Shown: positions 1-8,404 of the stretch, piece by piece | Layout of the letters: each line of letters opens with the position of its first letter | How positions within the stretch are numbered: the stretch's first letter is position 1 | Notes under the pieces: generated by a model | What the model was told of the DNA's origin: nothing | The model's input: the letters and a program-made list of their open reading frames with translations, nothing else | Databases searched by the model: none | NCBI GenBank assembly: GCA_964436865.1 | Contig: CAYTFK010000017.1 | Location: forward strand, 1-45,048 | Length of the DNA: 45,048 nucleotides | Reading direction: 5' to 3' | Origin: JAXGPP01 sp964436865 | GTDB taxonomy: Bacteria; Planctomycetota; Planctomycetia; Pirellulales; Thermoguttaceae | Translations under genes and position numbers: made by a program

Positions 1-1233
1 CGTCAGGGTATCGTTCCAGTACGTCCATGGCGGCAGAAGCCATGCCAAGAGCAGCGGCCACACCAGAAAACTCGTCAGCACGATCGAAATCCGCAAGCTC
101 GATATCAACTTGCCCGACAGGATCTGCCACGGGCTTAAGGTCGTCGTCAACAGCAGTTCCAGGGTCTGGCGTTCCCGTTCGTTGGTGATGGTACCGGCGG
201 CGAACACCGGTCCGACGAGCATGTTGAACAGCAGCACGTAGCTCGTATACCAGGGAGCCAGTTCGGGCCAGATGTAGAGGCAGAATGCCATCACGATCAG
301 GGCCAGGAACATGCTCAACTGGATCACCAGCCGCAGCATGAGCGTGCCATGGCCGAACAGTTCGCTCCGCATCTCCTTGTCGTAGACCGGGTTGATCCCG
401 TCTTCCATGAAATCGTCGCGTTTGGGCGGGGCAAACAGGCTGTCGGGAAACTGATCGCTGCGGATCACCATTCCCACCGCCCCGCGCTGCTCCTCGTCGA
501 TATCGACGACTTCCTGGGCTTCGGCTCCAACGTCGGGCGGGTGCATCAGCCGGGCATGGATGCTCTTCATCAACAGCACGCACAACGCCAGGCAGCCGGC
601 CGGCACGAATAGCGCCAGAACGGTCAGCCGGAAGGTGGCGGCTTCGGCAAACAGCCGGTAGAAGACGATCGCCACTAGCGCCAATGGGAGGATCAGCAAG
701 TAGGAGACCACCAGCGACGCCGCCGTCCGCGTGAAGTAGCTGCTGCAAGCCAGGCTAATCATGCCGAACGTGATCACCGTGGCCGCCATGGCGATGTAGG
801 TCGCCAGCACTTCGTAAAGCGACATGCCGCCCAATGGCAGACAGAGCATCACGATCGGCAGCGAACAGAACACCAGCACCGCCAAGTGGCTGAGCGAGGC
901 CAGCAGCTTGCCCGTGATGATCGCTGCCGGCTTCATCGGGCTGGCCAAAAGCAGCTCGTAAGTCTTCCGCTCCTTCTCGCCAGCCACGGCTCCGGCGGCG
1001 AAGCTGGGCGCCAGGAGCGACATGAGCACATACTGCCCCAAGAAGAACAAGTTGATCAGTCGAATCGCCTCGTCCGGGCTAGTCGCCAGGTTCAATCGCC
1101 GCTCCATCGGCCAGGCCTGTAAAACCACCGCCCCCAACATGGCCACGTACACCGCGAGCAACACAAATGCCCGGTGCATCCGCAGATTCACCAGCAACTC
1201 GCGCTGCAGTACTGGATTCTCAAGCAGGTACAT
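1..1233 (-). CDS. ABC-2 type transporter permease, tandemly duplicated (3' end outside window)
   Basis: Membrane subunit of an ABC exporter-like complex. The reading frame starts at an ATG at 1233 and is still open at base 1, giving 411 residues without a stop, so the C-terminus lies outside the window. Several hydrophobic helices are visible (about 21-40, 62-84, 110-135, 145-165, 172-195, 200-222, 299-322, 330-350, 380-400). Two halves resemble each other: NPVLQRE near residue 6 and NPVYDKE near 281, and an ER(K/Q)TxELLL block at 88-96 and again at 353-362. That block is typical of the cytoplasmic segment of ABC-2 permeases. The gene follows the ATPase by 54 bases in the same direction and should be its partner. 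Substrate unknown. Confidence 0.85.
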   Translation of the reverse strand, partial: MYLLENPVLQRELLVNLRMHRAFVLLAVYVAMLGAVVLQAWPMERRLNLATSPDEAIRLINLFFLGQYVLMSLLAPSFAAGAVAGEKERKTYELLLASPMKPAAIITGKLLASLSHLAVLVFCSLPIVMLCLPLGGMSLYEVLATYIAMAATVITFGMISLACSSYFTRTAASLVVSYLLILPLALVAIVFYRLFAEAATFRLTVLALFVPAGCLALCVLLMKSIHARLMHPPDVGAEAQEVVDIDEEQRGAVGMVIRSDQFPDSLFAPPKRDDFMEDGINPVYDKEMRSELFGHGTLMLRLVIQLSMFLALIVMAFCLYIWPELAPWYTSYVLLFNMLVGPVFAAGTITNERERQTLELLLTTTLSPWQILSGKLISSLRISIVLTSFLVWPLLLAWLLPPWTYWNDTLT

Positions 1234-1287
1234 GGCAGAGGCCCGACGGGAGAGTCTTGAGGTGCAGGCGTCCTTGTCAGGCGGCGA

Positions 1288-2214
1288 TCACGCCACCGCC
1301 CCCTTGGTGACGGTCATGAACACATCCTCCAGCGTCGGCTCCTTTTCCGAGAAGGAGTGCATCCGCACCCCCTCCCCCACCAGCCGCTCGAGCAAGGCGG
1401 CCACCTGCTCATCGCCCGCCGCCAGTTCCACCGTAGCGTGGTTGTTCTCGACCTCCACCTGCTGGGTCTCGGGAAGGCTGCGGATGATCGACAGTCCGAC
1501 CTCGGCCTTATCGAGAAACTTGATGTTGATGATCCGGTTGCGATTGATGCGGCGGTAGACGTCCTCAATCGGCCCGTGCATCAACAATTTGCCGCGCTCG
1601 ATGATCCCGATCGACGTGCAGCAGTCGGCCAGTTCGGTGAGGATGTGGCTTGATATGAGGATCGTCTTGCCCATCCGGCGGAGCTCCTTCAACAGTGCCT
1701 TGACCTCCACCCGAGCCCGCGGATCGAGTCCGCTGGTGGGCTCGTCGAGAATGAGCACCGGCGGGTCGTGCACCAGCGTCTTCGCCAGGCATAACCGCTG
1801 TTTCATGCCGCGCGACAGGCTGTTCACAAAGTCGTCGCGCTTGCCGGTGAGATCGAGCAGCTCGAGCACGTCGCCGATGACCTGTTTGCGGCGGGTGCGG
1901 GGTATCTGATAGGCCACGGCGAAGAAGTCGAGAAATTCCCAGACCTTCATCCCGTCGTAGACGCCGAAGCTGTCGGGCATGTAGCCGATCGAGCGGCGCA
2001 CGCCCAACGGATCGCTCGTGACGCTCTTGCCATTGACGAACCCCTCGCCGTCGGTAGCCTTCAACAGCGTGGCGAGGAACCGGATCGAGGTGCTCTTGCC
2101 CGCTCCGTTCGGGCCAATGAAGCCGAACATCTCACCCGGCTCGATCTTCAGGTTCAGATGATCGACCGCCAGCAAGTCGCCATAACGCTTAGTGAAATTG
2201 ACCAACTCGATCAT
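1288..2214 (-). CDS. ABC transporter ATP-binding protein
   Basis: Nucleotide-binding subunit, 308 residues, that powers the adjacent permease. Walker A is GPNGAGKS at 34-41, the signature is LSRGMKQ at 133-139, Walker B is LILDEPTSGLD near 154-164, and an SSH switch histidine follows near 187. The region after about 215 is the C-terminal extension common in drug or polysaccharide-export and gliding-type (CcmA/GldA-like) ATPases. Its start codon overlaps the stop of the upstream lipoprotein gene by four bases (ATGA at 2211-2214), so the two are translationally coupled. The family is certain; the substrate cannot be deduced. Confidence 0.95.
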   Translation of the reverse strand: MIELVNFTKRYGDLLAVDHLNLKIEPGEMFGFIGPNGAGKSTSIRFLATLLKATDGEGFVNGKSVTSDPLGVRRSIGYMPDSFGVYDGMKVWEFLDFFAVAYQIPRTRRKQVIGDVLELLDLTGKRDDFVNSLSRGMKQRLCLAKTLVHDPPVLILDEPTSGLDPRARVEVKALLKELRRMGKTILISSHILTELADCCTSIGIIERGKLLMHGPIEDVYRRINRNRIINIKFLDKAEVGLSIIRSLPETQQVEVENNHATVELAAGDEQVAALLERLVGEGVRMHSFSEKEPTLEDVFMTVTKGAVA

Positions 2215-4814
2215 TGGATTGTCGGCATCCTTCCAGATGGAGTATTCACATCGACATCAGCTCGGGTGTTGACGTCCACCTGAGGTTCAGGCGCGTGGGG
2301 GTAGCGGAGATGAGCCAGCAGCACGTTGACGTGACGCGCCTGCGGCGCGGCGGGCCGGACGGTCAGCCCGGGGAGCGGCCCCTCGACCCAGCCCACCAGC
2401 CGCACCTCCCCCGGTTCCATAAGGGCAGGACGCTCAGCGAGGGCACACATGCGTTGAAGGCTGACCCCGGCGGCGGTGGCAAGCCGGCGCCGCTCGGATT
2501 GAAATAACGAGACAATGCCTGAACCGCTGTCTTTCGCCGGGACGATCCTGCGGGCGAACTTCAAACTCGCAACACCGCCCGACTCGACGCTGCCCACCCA
2601 AGCGATTTCCACCTCATGGTCGCTCTGACCGCCCGGCGCCCCGCGAGGCTGATTCGGGCCCAGCATGCGCACGATCCCTACACCCGAAAGCGGATACTTG
2701 GTGCCGTTGACGAGTTGCTCGGCGCCGTCGCGGCCACTCGTCAGACGCAATGGACCGCCGAGCGGGATCATCTGTTCCGCGTGGGCAAAGGCGGTCGTAT
2801 TCGACGATACCTGGAAACCGTCCACTTCTACCCCTTCGCCGAAGCGATAGGTCAGCTCCGTGACGCCGAAGCGGCTGGCCGCGCGGTCATCGCCGACAGG
2901 AAACGGCAGGATCTGCGTGCCCGCGTCGGCGGAACGGAAGGCATACTCGGTAGCCAGCGAAGTATAGAGGGCCGTGTAACGCGTCAAGTGGGCACGGCTG
3001 TACTCGCCCTGCAACTCAACAATGCCGATCTCAGTCTGCGAGCGGGCGAAGCCGATGTCCAACCGCGCCATGTGGATCACCGCGCCCGCGCAGACCAGCG
3101 CGATGATCGGCGCGGCCACCCACGCCCATTCCACGCGGCCGATCAAGCGGAAGAAAGCCCAGTTCACCGGAACAAGCACTGCCAGGTAGACTCCGAGAAC
3201 CCAGAGCACGAATGAGCGGTCGGGGATTTCGATCCGGGCAGCATCCTGAAGCATGCCGCGTGCGGTGTCGGCGACCTCGTTATAGTCGCACCACGACCCG
3301 ACGTCGGTGTTCCACTCGCCCGACGCGGAGTCCAAGCCGAACGCGTCAACCGGCGAGTCCCCTTCCGGTTTGACGGCGCGGCGCCCTGTATCGCGTCCGA
3401 AGTAACGCAACTTGGTGACCCGCTCCGGATCGAGCGCGGCGTCATGAATCGCGGTCCTGTACGGTTCCATGCTGCTCACGATGCTGATCGGGCTGCCGTC
3501 CCACGTAACGTAGGCCGACAAGCCCCCCTCCGGCTCGTAGAACCTCCGCGACATCCGCCCCAGCAGACAGCCGTTGAAAAAACCATCCAGATTGGGCCAG
3601 TTGCGGAACTCACGTTCACTGAGCCGGAACGCTGATGTCAGGATCCGCCCTTTGCCAACCCGGCGTTCGACGACCAGTCCTCCGGTGCCGGGTACCTCGC
3701 GAGCGTCGGAGTGCAGCTTGAGCTTGACGCCCGACCATGGGCGGACCGCCGCCAGCGGCGCCCCGAGCCGGCCGCGCACCCAGCGGGCGTTCAATTCGGC
3801 GAAGTCGGCCGCTTCAAGCTGCCGCGTCCCTTCGGCGGTTGCCGGCAGGTAGGGAGCCAGAAAGCTGCCGCGCAGCGTGTCGAGCGTCTCGGGCCCGCTA
3901 ATAATCAACTGGCCGCCCCAGTGAAGCCAGTCCACCAGCGCCGTCTTCTGTTCCGGCGAAAGCTGATCCGGATCGGCGTTGTCCCACAAAAAGTAGGCGA
4001 TTGTGGTCCAGTAGAGCGCGTGTGGCGGCAGGCGAACCGGCTGATTCTTCGCAGGTGGGTCGAGCAGTACCACGCGGTAGTAACCGTACGTCGGCTCCGG
4101 CGCATACTCGCCAGGATGCTTCACCGAATCGAGCGACTGCAAATAGACGTATTGCTCCGGCATCCGGGCGAATACGGCAAAATGGTACTGGTGGGACTGC
4201 ATCGACATCATGCTCTCGCTGTCGACGACTCCCACGGTCGTCCCGCGGCGCGGGTCGATTCGCACTTCGGCCAGGCCTGTCTTGCGATGGGGCGGGATAA
4301 AAAACTGGAGTTCCAGTCCTTTAAGTTGCCCCTTCTGCAGGGCCACCTGCCGCGTGACGGTCACAGCAAATGGCGAGCCCAGCAACTCCATCGGCTTGGA
4401 GCCGGCCAGCACCTTGAACCGCAAGTCGCCCAACACGTGGTCGAAGTTGTTGGTCTTGGCAAAGAAAGTGCCTGTGCTCCAATGCCCCCGTTTGAAGGGC
4501 ACGGTGGGCCGGCCGACCGGAGTCTCCTGCGACTTCTCCGCAGCCTCCCTGCGCAGCGAAAAGGGGGCTACCATGAGCGGCCCGACCTGGTAATCGGGCT
4601 TCTTCTCTTTCTTCTTCTTGAGTTCGGCCAGCGCCTTCGCCCGCTCGGCCTCGATCTCCTCGGGCGTCTTCGGCCGGGCCCACCACCAGCAACCGCGGCA
4701 ACCGGGCAGCGCCAGCAGAAAGACCGACAGCAGGAACAGCCGTAAGAAAAGCCCGGCTGGCGAGGGTCCGAGTCGAACAACTAGAGATCGCGTTTCCGCC
4801 CCAACGTGGGCCAT
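2211..4814 (-). CDS. Large membrane-anchored auxiliary protein of the ABC cluster (putative lipoprotein)
   Basis: Predicted envelope protein of 867 residues, function unknown. I chose the ATG at 4814 because a GGAGGA ribosome site sits about ten bases upstream; a frame-extending ATG at 4886 has no such support. The N-terminus has a hydrophobic stretch (21-36) ending in a lipobox-like LPGC at 36-39, then a charged, lysine-rich segment. The middle (about 545-605) contains two further hydrophobic helices flanking a short charged loop. Soluble, probably extracytoplasmic regions lie on both sides. It is the first gene of a three-gene unit with the ATPase and permease, overlapping the former by four bases. 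This recalls auxiliary subunits of gliding-type ABC systems (GldG-like), but that comparison is inference from context. Confidence 0.8.
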   Translation of the reverse strand: MAHVGAETRSLVVRLGPSPAGLFLRLFLLSVFLLALPGCRGCWWWARPKTPEEIEAERAKALAELKKKKEKKPDYQVGPLMVAPFSLRREAAEKSQETPVGRPTVPFKRGHWSTGTFFAKTNNFDHVLGDLRFKVLAGSKPMELLGSPFAVTVTRQVALQKGQLKGLELQFFIPPHRKTGLAEVRIDPRRGTTVGVVDSESMMSMQSHQYHFAVFARMPEQYVYLQSLDSVKHPGEYAPEPTYGYYRVVLLDPPAKNQPVRLPPHALYWTTIAYFLWDNADPDQLSPEQKTALVDWLHWGGQLIISGPETLDTLRGSFLAPYLPATAEGTRQLEAADFAELNARWVRGRLGAPLAAVRPWSGVKLKLHSDAREVPGTGGLVVERRVGKGRILTSAFRLSEREFRNWPNLDGFFNGCLLGRMSRRFYEPEGGLSAYVTWDGSPISIVSSMEPYRTAIHDAALDPERVTKLRYFGRDTGRRAVKPEGDSPVDAFGLDSASGEWNTDVGSWCDYNEVADTARGMLQDAARIEIPDRSFVLWVLGVYLAVLVPVNWAFFRLIGRVEWAWVAAPIIALVCAGAVIHMARLDIGFARSQTEIGIVELQGEYSRAHLTRYTALYTSLATEYAFRSADAGTQILPFPVGDDRAASRFGVTELTYRFGEGVEVDGFQVSSNTTAFAHAEQMIPLGGPLRLTSGRDGAEQLVNGTKYPLSGVGIVRMLGPNQPRGAPGGQSDHEVEIAWVGSVESGGVASLKFARRIVPAKDSGSGIVSLFQSERRRLATAAGVSLQRMCALAERPALMEPGEVRLVGWVEGPLPGLTVRPAAPQARHVNVLLAHLRYPHAPEPQVDVNTRADVDVNTPSGRMPTIQ

Positions 4815-4851
4815 GTTCCGCTGATCCTCCCGCCTTGAGTTTAGGCGTTCC

Positions 4852-4864
4852 GCCCCCGAGGGGC
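4852..4864 (-). other. Small GC hairpin ahead of the ABC cluster
   Basis: GCCCC at 4852-4856 pairs with GGGGC at 4860-4864 across a three-base loop. It lies between the monooxygenase-like gene (stop at 4907) and the lipoprotein start at 4814. It may terminate the upstream gene or sit in the leader of the ABC cluster. No U-tract follows. Confidence 0.3.
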
Positions 4865-4906
4865 AAGGAGTGCACCAGGACGTCAAGCCCCGCCCGGCTG
4901 TCCGTT

Positions 4907-5218
4907 CTAGGCCGCCGGCTCAAGGACCAGAAGCTGGGTTCGCACGACAAGGTCCTTGACCGCCTTGCGGTATTCGTTCATGTGCGGTGCCATCAGGTGG
5001 TCCTGAAGGGCCTCGATGCTGTCCCATTTCTCGACAATGGTGACCACGTCGTCACGAGCCGGGATCTGCGCGCCGATGCTCGTGGGGAGGTCGATCATCG
5101 GGATGTATTCGATGCAACCGCGTTCCTGCCGAACCAACGGCATGATACGCCGAAATTCGGCGAGGAAGTCGTCGCGGCGGCCAGGAGAAAGTTCGATAGT
5201 GGCAAGAACGGAGATCAT
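4907..5218 (-). CDS. Antibiotic biosynthesis monooxygenase (ABM/YgiN-like) domain protein
   Basis: Small protein of 103 residues with the ferredoxin-like ABM fold, seen in quinol monooxygenases and haem-degrading or related small oxygenases. Recognisable are the opening beta strand (ISVLATIEL), the R-x-x-F-x-x-E-F helix, the RQERGCIEYIP strand and the VEKWDSIEALQDHL segment, which matches the WxSxxAxxxH pattern of the family with His at 74. I start at the ATG at 5218, giving the usual length of about 100 residues; a longer frame upstream adds sequence unlike the family. It lies 61 bases downstream of the MenC-like gene in the same direction. The actual substrate is unknown. Confidence 0.82.
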   Translation of the reverse strand: MISVLATIELSPGRRDDFLAEFRRIMPLVRQERGCIEYIPMIDLPTSIGAQIPARDDVVTIVEKWDSIEALQDHLMAPHMNEYRKAVKDLVVRTQLLVLEPAA

Positions 5219-5279
5219 GGGAGAAGAAAGCACGCACAATTGACAGAATAGGGGATGCAGAACGCGCCCGGCCGAGCAG

Positions 5280-6401
5280 TCAGAGCTTGAGCTTCGCGTG
5301 TGCCAGGGTGTATTTCTCCAGCACTTCGGTGTCGGGTTCGATGCCCAACCCCGGTTCCGACCAGAGCGGGATGCGGAGACTGCCGTCGCCAGTGTCGCGG
5401 ACCGGGGAGAGCGGCTCAGCCACGTCGACAGCCAGCAGTCCGTCCGAATCCACATAGTCGGCCGGGTAGGAGAAATTCTCCTTGGCGGCCAGCGCGTAAC
5501 CAATCCGTGCGCCCAGCGCGGTCTGCGGTGTCGCTCCCACGTAGCAGGGAATGCAGGCGTGATGGCAGGCGTCGTGGATCGCTATCGCGGAAGTGAGTCC
5601 CCCTACCCTGCCCGGCTTGATGTTGATGTACTTGGCGCTGTGCAGGTCAATGGCCATTTCGGCCTGTTCTGGCGTGGTGACTCCCTCGTCCAGGCAGACC
5701 GGCGTGCGAATCGTCTCCTGGATCATCGCATGCCCCACGAGATCGTCGGCCGGCAACGGCTGCTCGACCATGGCGAGCATGAAGTCGTCGAGCCGGCAAA
5801 TCAGCTCGGTGTGGTTCAGTCCCAGGGCGCCTTCCACGTCGGTGTGGATCGTCTGGGTGGGGAACTGGTGGCGTACCGCATTGAGCATCTGCAGATCCCA
5901 CCCCGGCCGCAGCTTGAGTTCGACGCGGGAGAAGCCCTCGTCAAAAGCGCGGCGAAGCGACGAGAAAAGGTCGTCGATCGTCGCCATCTGGTCAAAACTC
6001 ACACCAACCTCAATCGCCTCACGTTTGCCCCCGAGCGCGGCGCCGAGCGGCTTCCCGTCGCCGCGGGCCTTAAGATCCCACCAGCCAGCATCCAGAGCCG
6101 CTTTTGCATAGCGGTTGCCACGGAACAACTTCAGGCGCTCGTCGAGCCCCGCCGCCGTGTCGATGATCCGGCCCACCAGCGCGGGTGCAAGCCAGTCGCG
6201 AATCGTGGCGAAGACGCCCCCCGCCCACTCGGCGCCAGCCAGCGGTGCATTGCCGGGACTTGCTTCGCCCCAGCCGCTCCGCCCGCCGCCGTCGACGCGA
6301 ACCAGGACCGTTTCCAGCCGGTCCTGGCTGCCTTGCGGCGTGCTCCGGGGTTGCCGCAGTGGCAGAGCGAGGTGAAAGATCTCAATCGAGTCGATCTGCA
6401 T
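5280..6401 (-). CDS. menC: o-Succinylbenzoate synthase-like enolase superfamily enzyme
   Basis: Enzyme of the muconate-lactonising subgroup of the enolase superfamily, 373 residues. The N-terminal capping domain spans about 1-125 and the barrel follows. Expected catalytic residues are present at spacing close to bacterial o-succinylbenzoate synthase/N-acylamino acid racemase: Lys163 in ELKLRPGWD, metal ligands Asp188, Glu213 (VEQPL) and Asp238 (CLDEG), and Lys262 in NIKPGRVGG. In most relatives the residue two before the first lysine is also Lys; here it is Glu161. The ATG at 6401 gives the canonical N-terminus. It starts 19 bases after the trpE stop, so both probably share a transcript. OSB synthase in menaquinone synthesis is the likeliest role; racemase or dipeptide epimerase activity cannot be excluded because no other men gene is nearby. 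Confidence 0.82.
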   Translation of the reverse strand: MQIDSIEIFHLALPLRQPRSTPQGSQDRLETVLVRVDGGGRSGWGEASPGNAPLAGAEWAGGVFATIRDWLAPALVGRIIDTAAGLDERLKLFRGNRYAKAALDAGWWDLKARGDGKPLGAALGGKREAIEVGVSFDQMATIDDLFSSLRRAFDEGFSRVELKLRPGWDLQMLNAVRHQFPTQTIHTDVEGALGLNHTELICRLDDFMLAMVEQPLPADDLVGHAMIQETIRTPVCLDEGVTTPEQAEMAIDLHSAKYINIKPGRVGGLTSAIAIHDACHHACIPCYVGATPQTALGARIGYALAAKENFSYPADYVDSDGLLAVDVAEPLSPVRDTGDGSLRIPLWSEPGLGIEPDTEVLEKYTLAHAKLKL

Positions 6402-6420
6402 GGTATGGCTAGTGTGGGTC

Positions 6421-7977
6421 TTAGACGTTGGTCTCGGCGATCTCAATCGCCTTGAGCATGCCGCGGGCCTTGTTCAGGGTTTCCTGCCATTCGGCGGCCG
6501 GAACGCTGTCGGCGACGATGCCGGCCCCGGCTTGAATATAAGCCTTGCCACCGTGAATGACGATCGTCCGCAAGGCAATGCAAGTGTCCATATTGCCGTT
6601 GAAATCAAAGTAGCCGACTGCGCCGGCGTAGGGGCCGCGGCGGTGAGGCTCGATCTCATCGATGATCTGCATCGCCCGCACCTTCGGCGCCCCGGAGACC
6701 GTCCCCGCCGGCAGGCATGCCTCAAGCGCGTCGAAGGCGGTTCGGCCGGGAGCCAGTTCGCCCGTGACGTTCGACGTGATGTGCATCACGTGGCTGTAGC
6801 GTTCGATCGTCATCACGTCGCTCAGCTTGACGGAGCGATAGCGGGCCACGCGGCCCACGTCGTTTCGGCCCAGGTCGACCAGCATCACGTGCTCGGCCCG
6901 CTCCTTGGCATCCGCCAGCAGTTCCTCGGCCAGTCGATCGTCCTCTTCCTCGGTCGCGCCGCGGCGGCGCGTGCCCGCCAACGGCCGCGTGGTGACCAGG
7001 CCGTTCTGCGCCCGCACCATGATCTCCGGCGAACTGCCGACCAGCGTCACGCTGGGGGTGCGCACGTAGAACATGAACGGGCTGGGATTGACCACGCGGA
7101 GCGTGCGGTAAATCTCGAAGGGGTGCACGCGGATCGGCACCTCGAGGCGCTGGCTGAACACCACCTGAAAGATGTCGCCAGCACGGATGTACTCGACGCA
7201 CTTCCCGACGGCCGCCTCGAATTCCTCCGCGGTGAAGTTCGACTGGTAGCGGAGCTTCACCTCGCGCTCCGCCAGTTCGCCCATCGTGACGATGTCGGTC
7301 GGCTGCAAGTCGCAGGGATTACTGGCCAGTTCGGTCACCAGATCGTCAACGCGGCGGCAGGCGTCGTCGTACGCTTTGCGGCGGTCGGCTCCGGCCGCGT
7401 CGAGTCGGGCCATGGCCACGACCACGGTTGTCTTGGTGACGTGGTCGAACACCACCATTTGGTCGTAGAAGGCGAACGACATGTCGGGTACATGGCGGTC
7501 GTCAGGCGGAGCGTTGGGCAGGTGCTCCAGGTAACGGATCACGTCGTAACCGGCATAGCCGACCGCTCCGCTGGTAAAGGGGGGCAGCTCCGGGATCACC
7601 GCCGCACGGACGCTCTCCACGCGGCGGCGCAGCTCCTCCAACGGGTTAGGGGAGTCGAACTGCCGGGTCTCCAGCAGGGGCGCGCCCGAAGCGGAGACTC
7701 CCGAGGGCGAGTTAATCGTCACCCGATGGCCGTAGGCTTCAATCTCGAAGAACGGGTGCGTGGCGAGGAAGCTGTAGCGTCCGACTTTCTCACCGCCGAT
7801 CACACTTTCGAACAGGCACGAACAGCGGCCGGCGTCGATCCTGTGAAACGCGGTGACGGGAGTGAGCGAGTCGCTCAACAGCCGGCGATAGACGGGCACC
7901 AGTTGCGCCGTTTCCGCCAATTGGCAGAAGCGATCGAAGTCGGGATAGTGTTGGACAGCGGGCTTGCGTTGGTTCAT
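6421..7977 (-). CDS. trpE: Anthranilate synthase component I
   Basis: Makes anthranilate from chorismate, the first committed step of tryptophan synthesis, normally with a glutamine amidotransferase partner (TrpG) that is not in this window. The protein has 518 residues from the ATG at 7977; a longer in-frame extension is arginine-rich and unlike the family. The N-terminal domain contains LFESVIGGEKVGRYSF near 55-70, corresponding to the LLES element that binds feedback tryptophan. The C-terminal chorismate-binding domain has PLAGTRRRG, DLGRNDVGRV, the LPAGTVSGAPK block and YAGAVGYFDFNGNMD. No ribosome site is obvious before the ATG. The leader carries a stable hairpin (8074-8112). A MenC-like gene follows by 19 bases; both act on chorismate-derived pathways. 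Confidence 0.95.
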   Translation of the reverse strand: MNQRKPAVQHYPDFDRFCQLAETAQLVPVYRRLLSDSLTPVTAFHRIDAGRCSCLFESVIGGEKVGRYSFLATHPFFEIEAYGHRVTINSPSGVSASGAPLLETRQFDSPNPLEELRRRVESVRAAVIPELPPFTSGAVGYAGYDVIRYLEHLPNAPPDDRHVPDMSFAFYDQMVVFDHVTKTTVVVAMARLDAAGADRRKAYDDACRRVDDLVTELASNPCDLQPTDIVTMGELAEREVKLRYQSNFTAEEFEAAVGKCVEYIRAGDIFQVVFSQRLEVPIRVHPFEIYRTLRVVNPSPFMFYVRTPSVTLVGSSPEIMVRAQNGLVTTRPLAGTRRRGATEEEDDRLAEELLADAKERAEHVMLVDLGRNDVGRVARYRSVKLSDVMTIERYSHVMHITSNVTGELAPGRTAFDALEACLPAGTVSGAPKVRAMQIIDEIEPHRRGPYAGAVGYFDFNGNMDTCIALRTIVIHGGKAYIQAGAGIVADSVPAAEWQETLNKARGMLKAIEIAETNV

Positions 7978-8073
7978 GGCAGAAGCGTCCGGTCGATCGC
8001 CGGACCGGTCGCCCCGGGGATCGCGAGAATGAGTCAGCTTAACACCCCCGTATCGGCAGGACAAGGAGCACAG

Positions 8074-8112
8074 GTGCCGGCGGCCTGACCTCAGCGAACT
8101 GACCGCCGGCAC
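8074..8112 (-). promoter_or_regulatory. Stable hairpin in the trpE leader
   Basis: A perfect 10-base inverted repeat, GTGCCGGCGG at 8074-8083 and CCGCCGGCAC at 8103-8112. On the trpE strand the loop begins with TCAG-TTCG-CTGA, a four-pair stem closed by a UUCG tetraloop, stacked directly on the main stem. It lies about 100 bases upstream of the trpE start. No tryptophan-rich leader peptide is visible, so this is not a classical trp attenuator. Confidence 0.45.
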
Positions 8113-8263
8113 ATGAACCCCACAGCGTGACATTCACGTAGAATTAGAATAACGTTGAAGATGGCTGACGATCGTGCGGCTACTTCGCGGCGTTCGGGTG
8201 ACAAGCTCCAAGGCAAGCCGTAGACGGGACTTGGGCAACGAAACGACTGCCGGCGAGCCGCGA

Positions 8264-8291
8264 TTGACAGGGTATCGACCGGTGTTAGAAT
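8264..8291 (+). promoter_or_regulatory. Sigma-70-like promoter for mcsA-mcsB
   Basis: TTGACA at 8264-8269 matches the -35 consensus exactly, and TAGAAT at 8286-8291 matches five of six -10 positions, with a 16-base spacer. Transcription would begin near 8298, leaving a leader of about 107 bases before mcsA. No other start fits downstream on this strand. The rest of the 427-base trpE-mcsA gap holds only this and the trpE leader hairpin. Confidence 0.65.
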
Positions 8292-8404
8292 CCTGTGGGA
8301 GGTACCCCTCCCCCCACGCTTGGTTCGGCGGGCTTTTCTTCTGGTTCGACTTGTTTGTGGCGGCTCACGGAGCCAGGGGCCCACAATAGACTGCGGAGCT
8401 GATC

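Noticed and set aside
5241..5260. TTGACA near 5240 on the plus strand as a promoter
   Set aside because: No -10 element at proper spacing and no plus-strand gene downstream.
6400..8088. Long open frame (562 codons) on the plus strand opposite trpE
   Set aside because: It mirrors the GC-rich third positions of trpE; its translation is rich in His, Arg, Gln and Val without any domain, while trpE is unmistakable.
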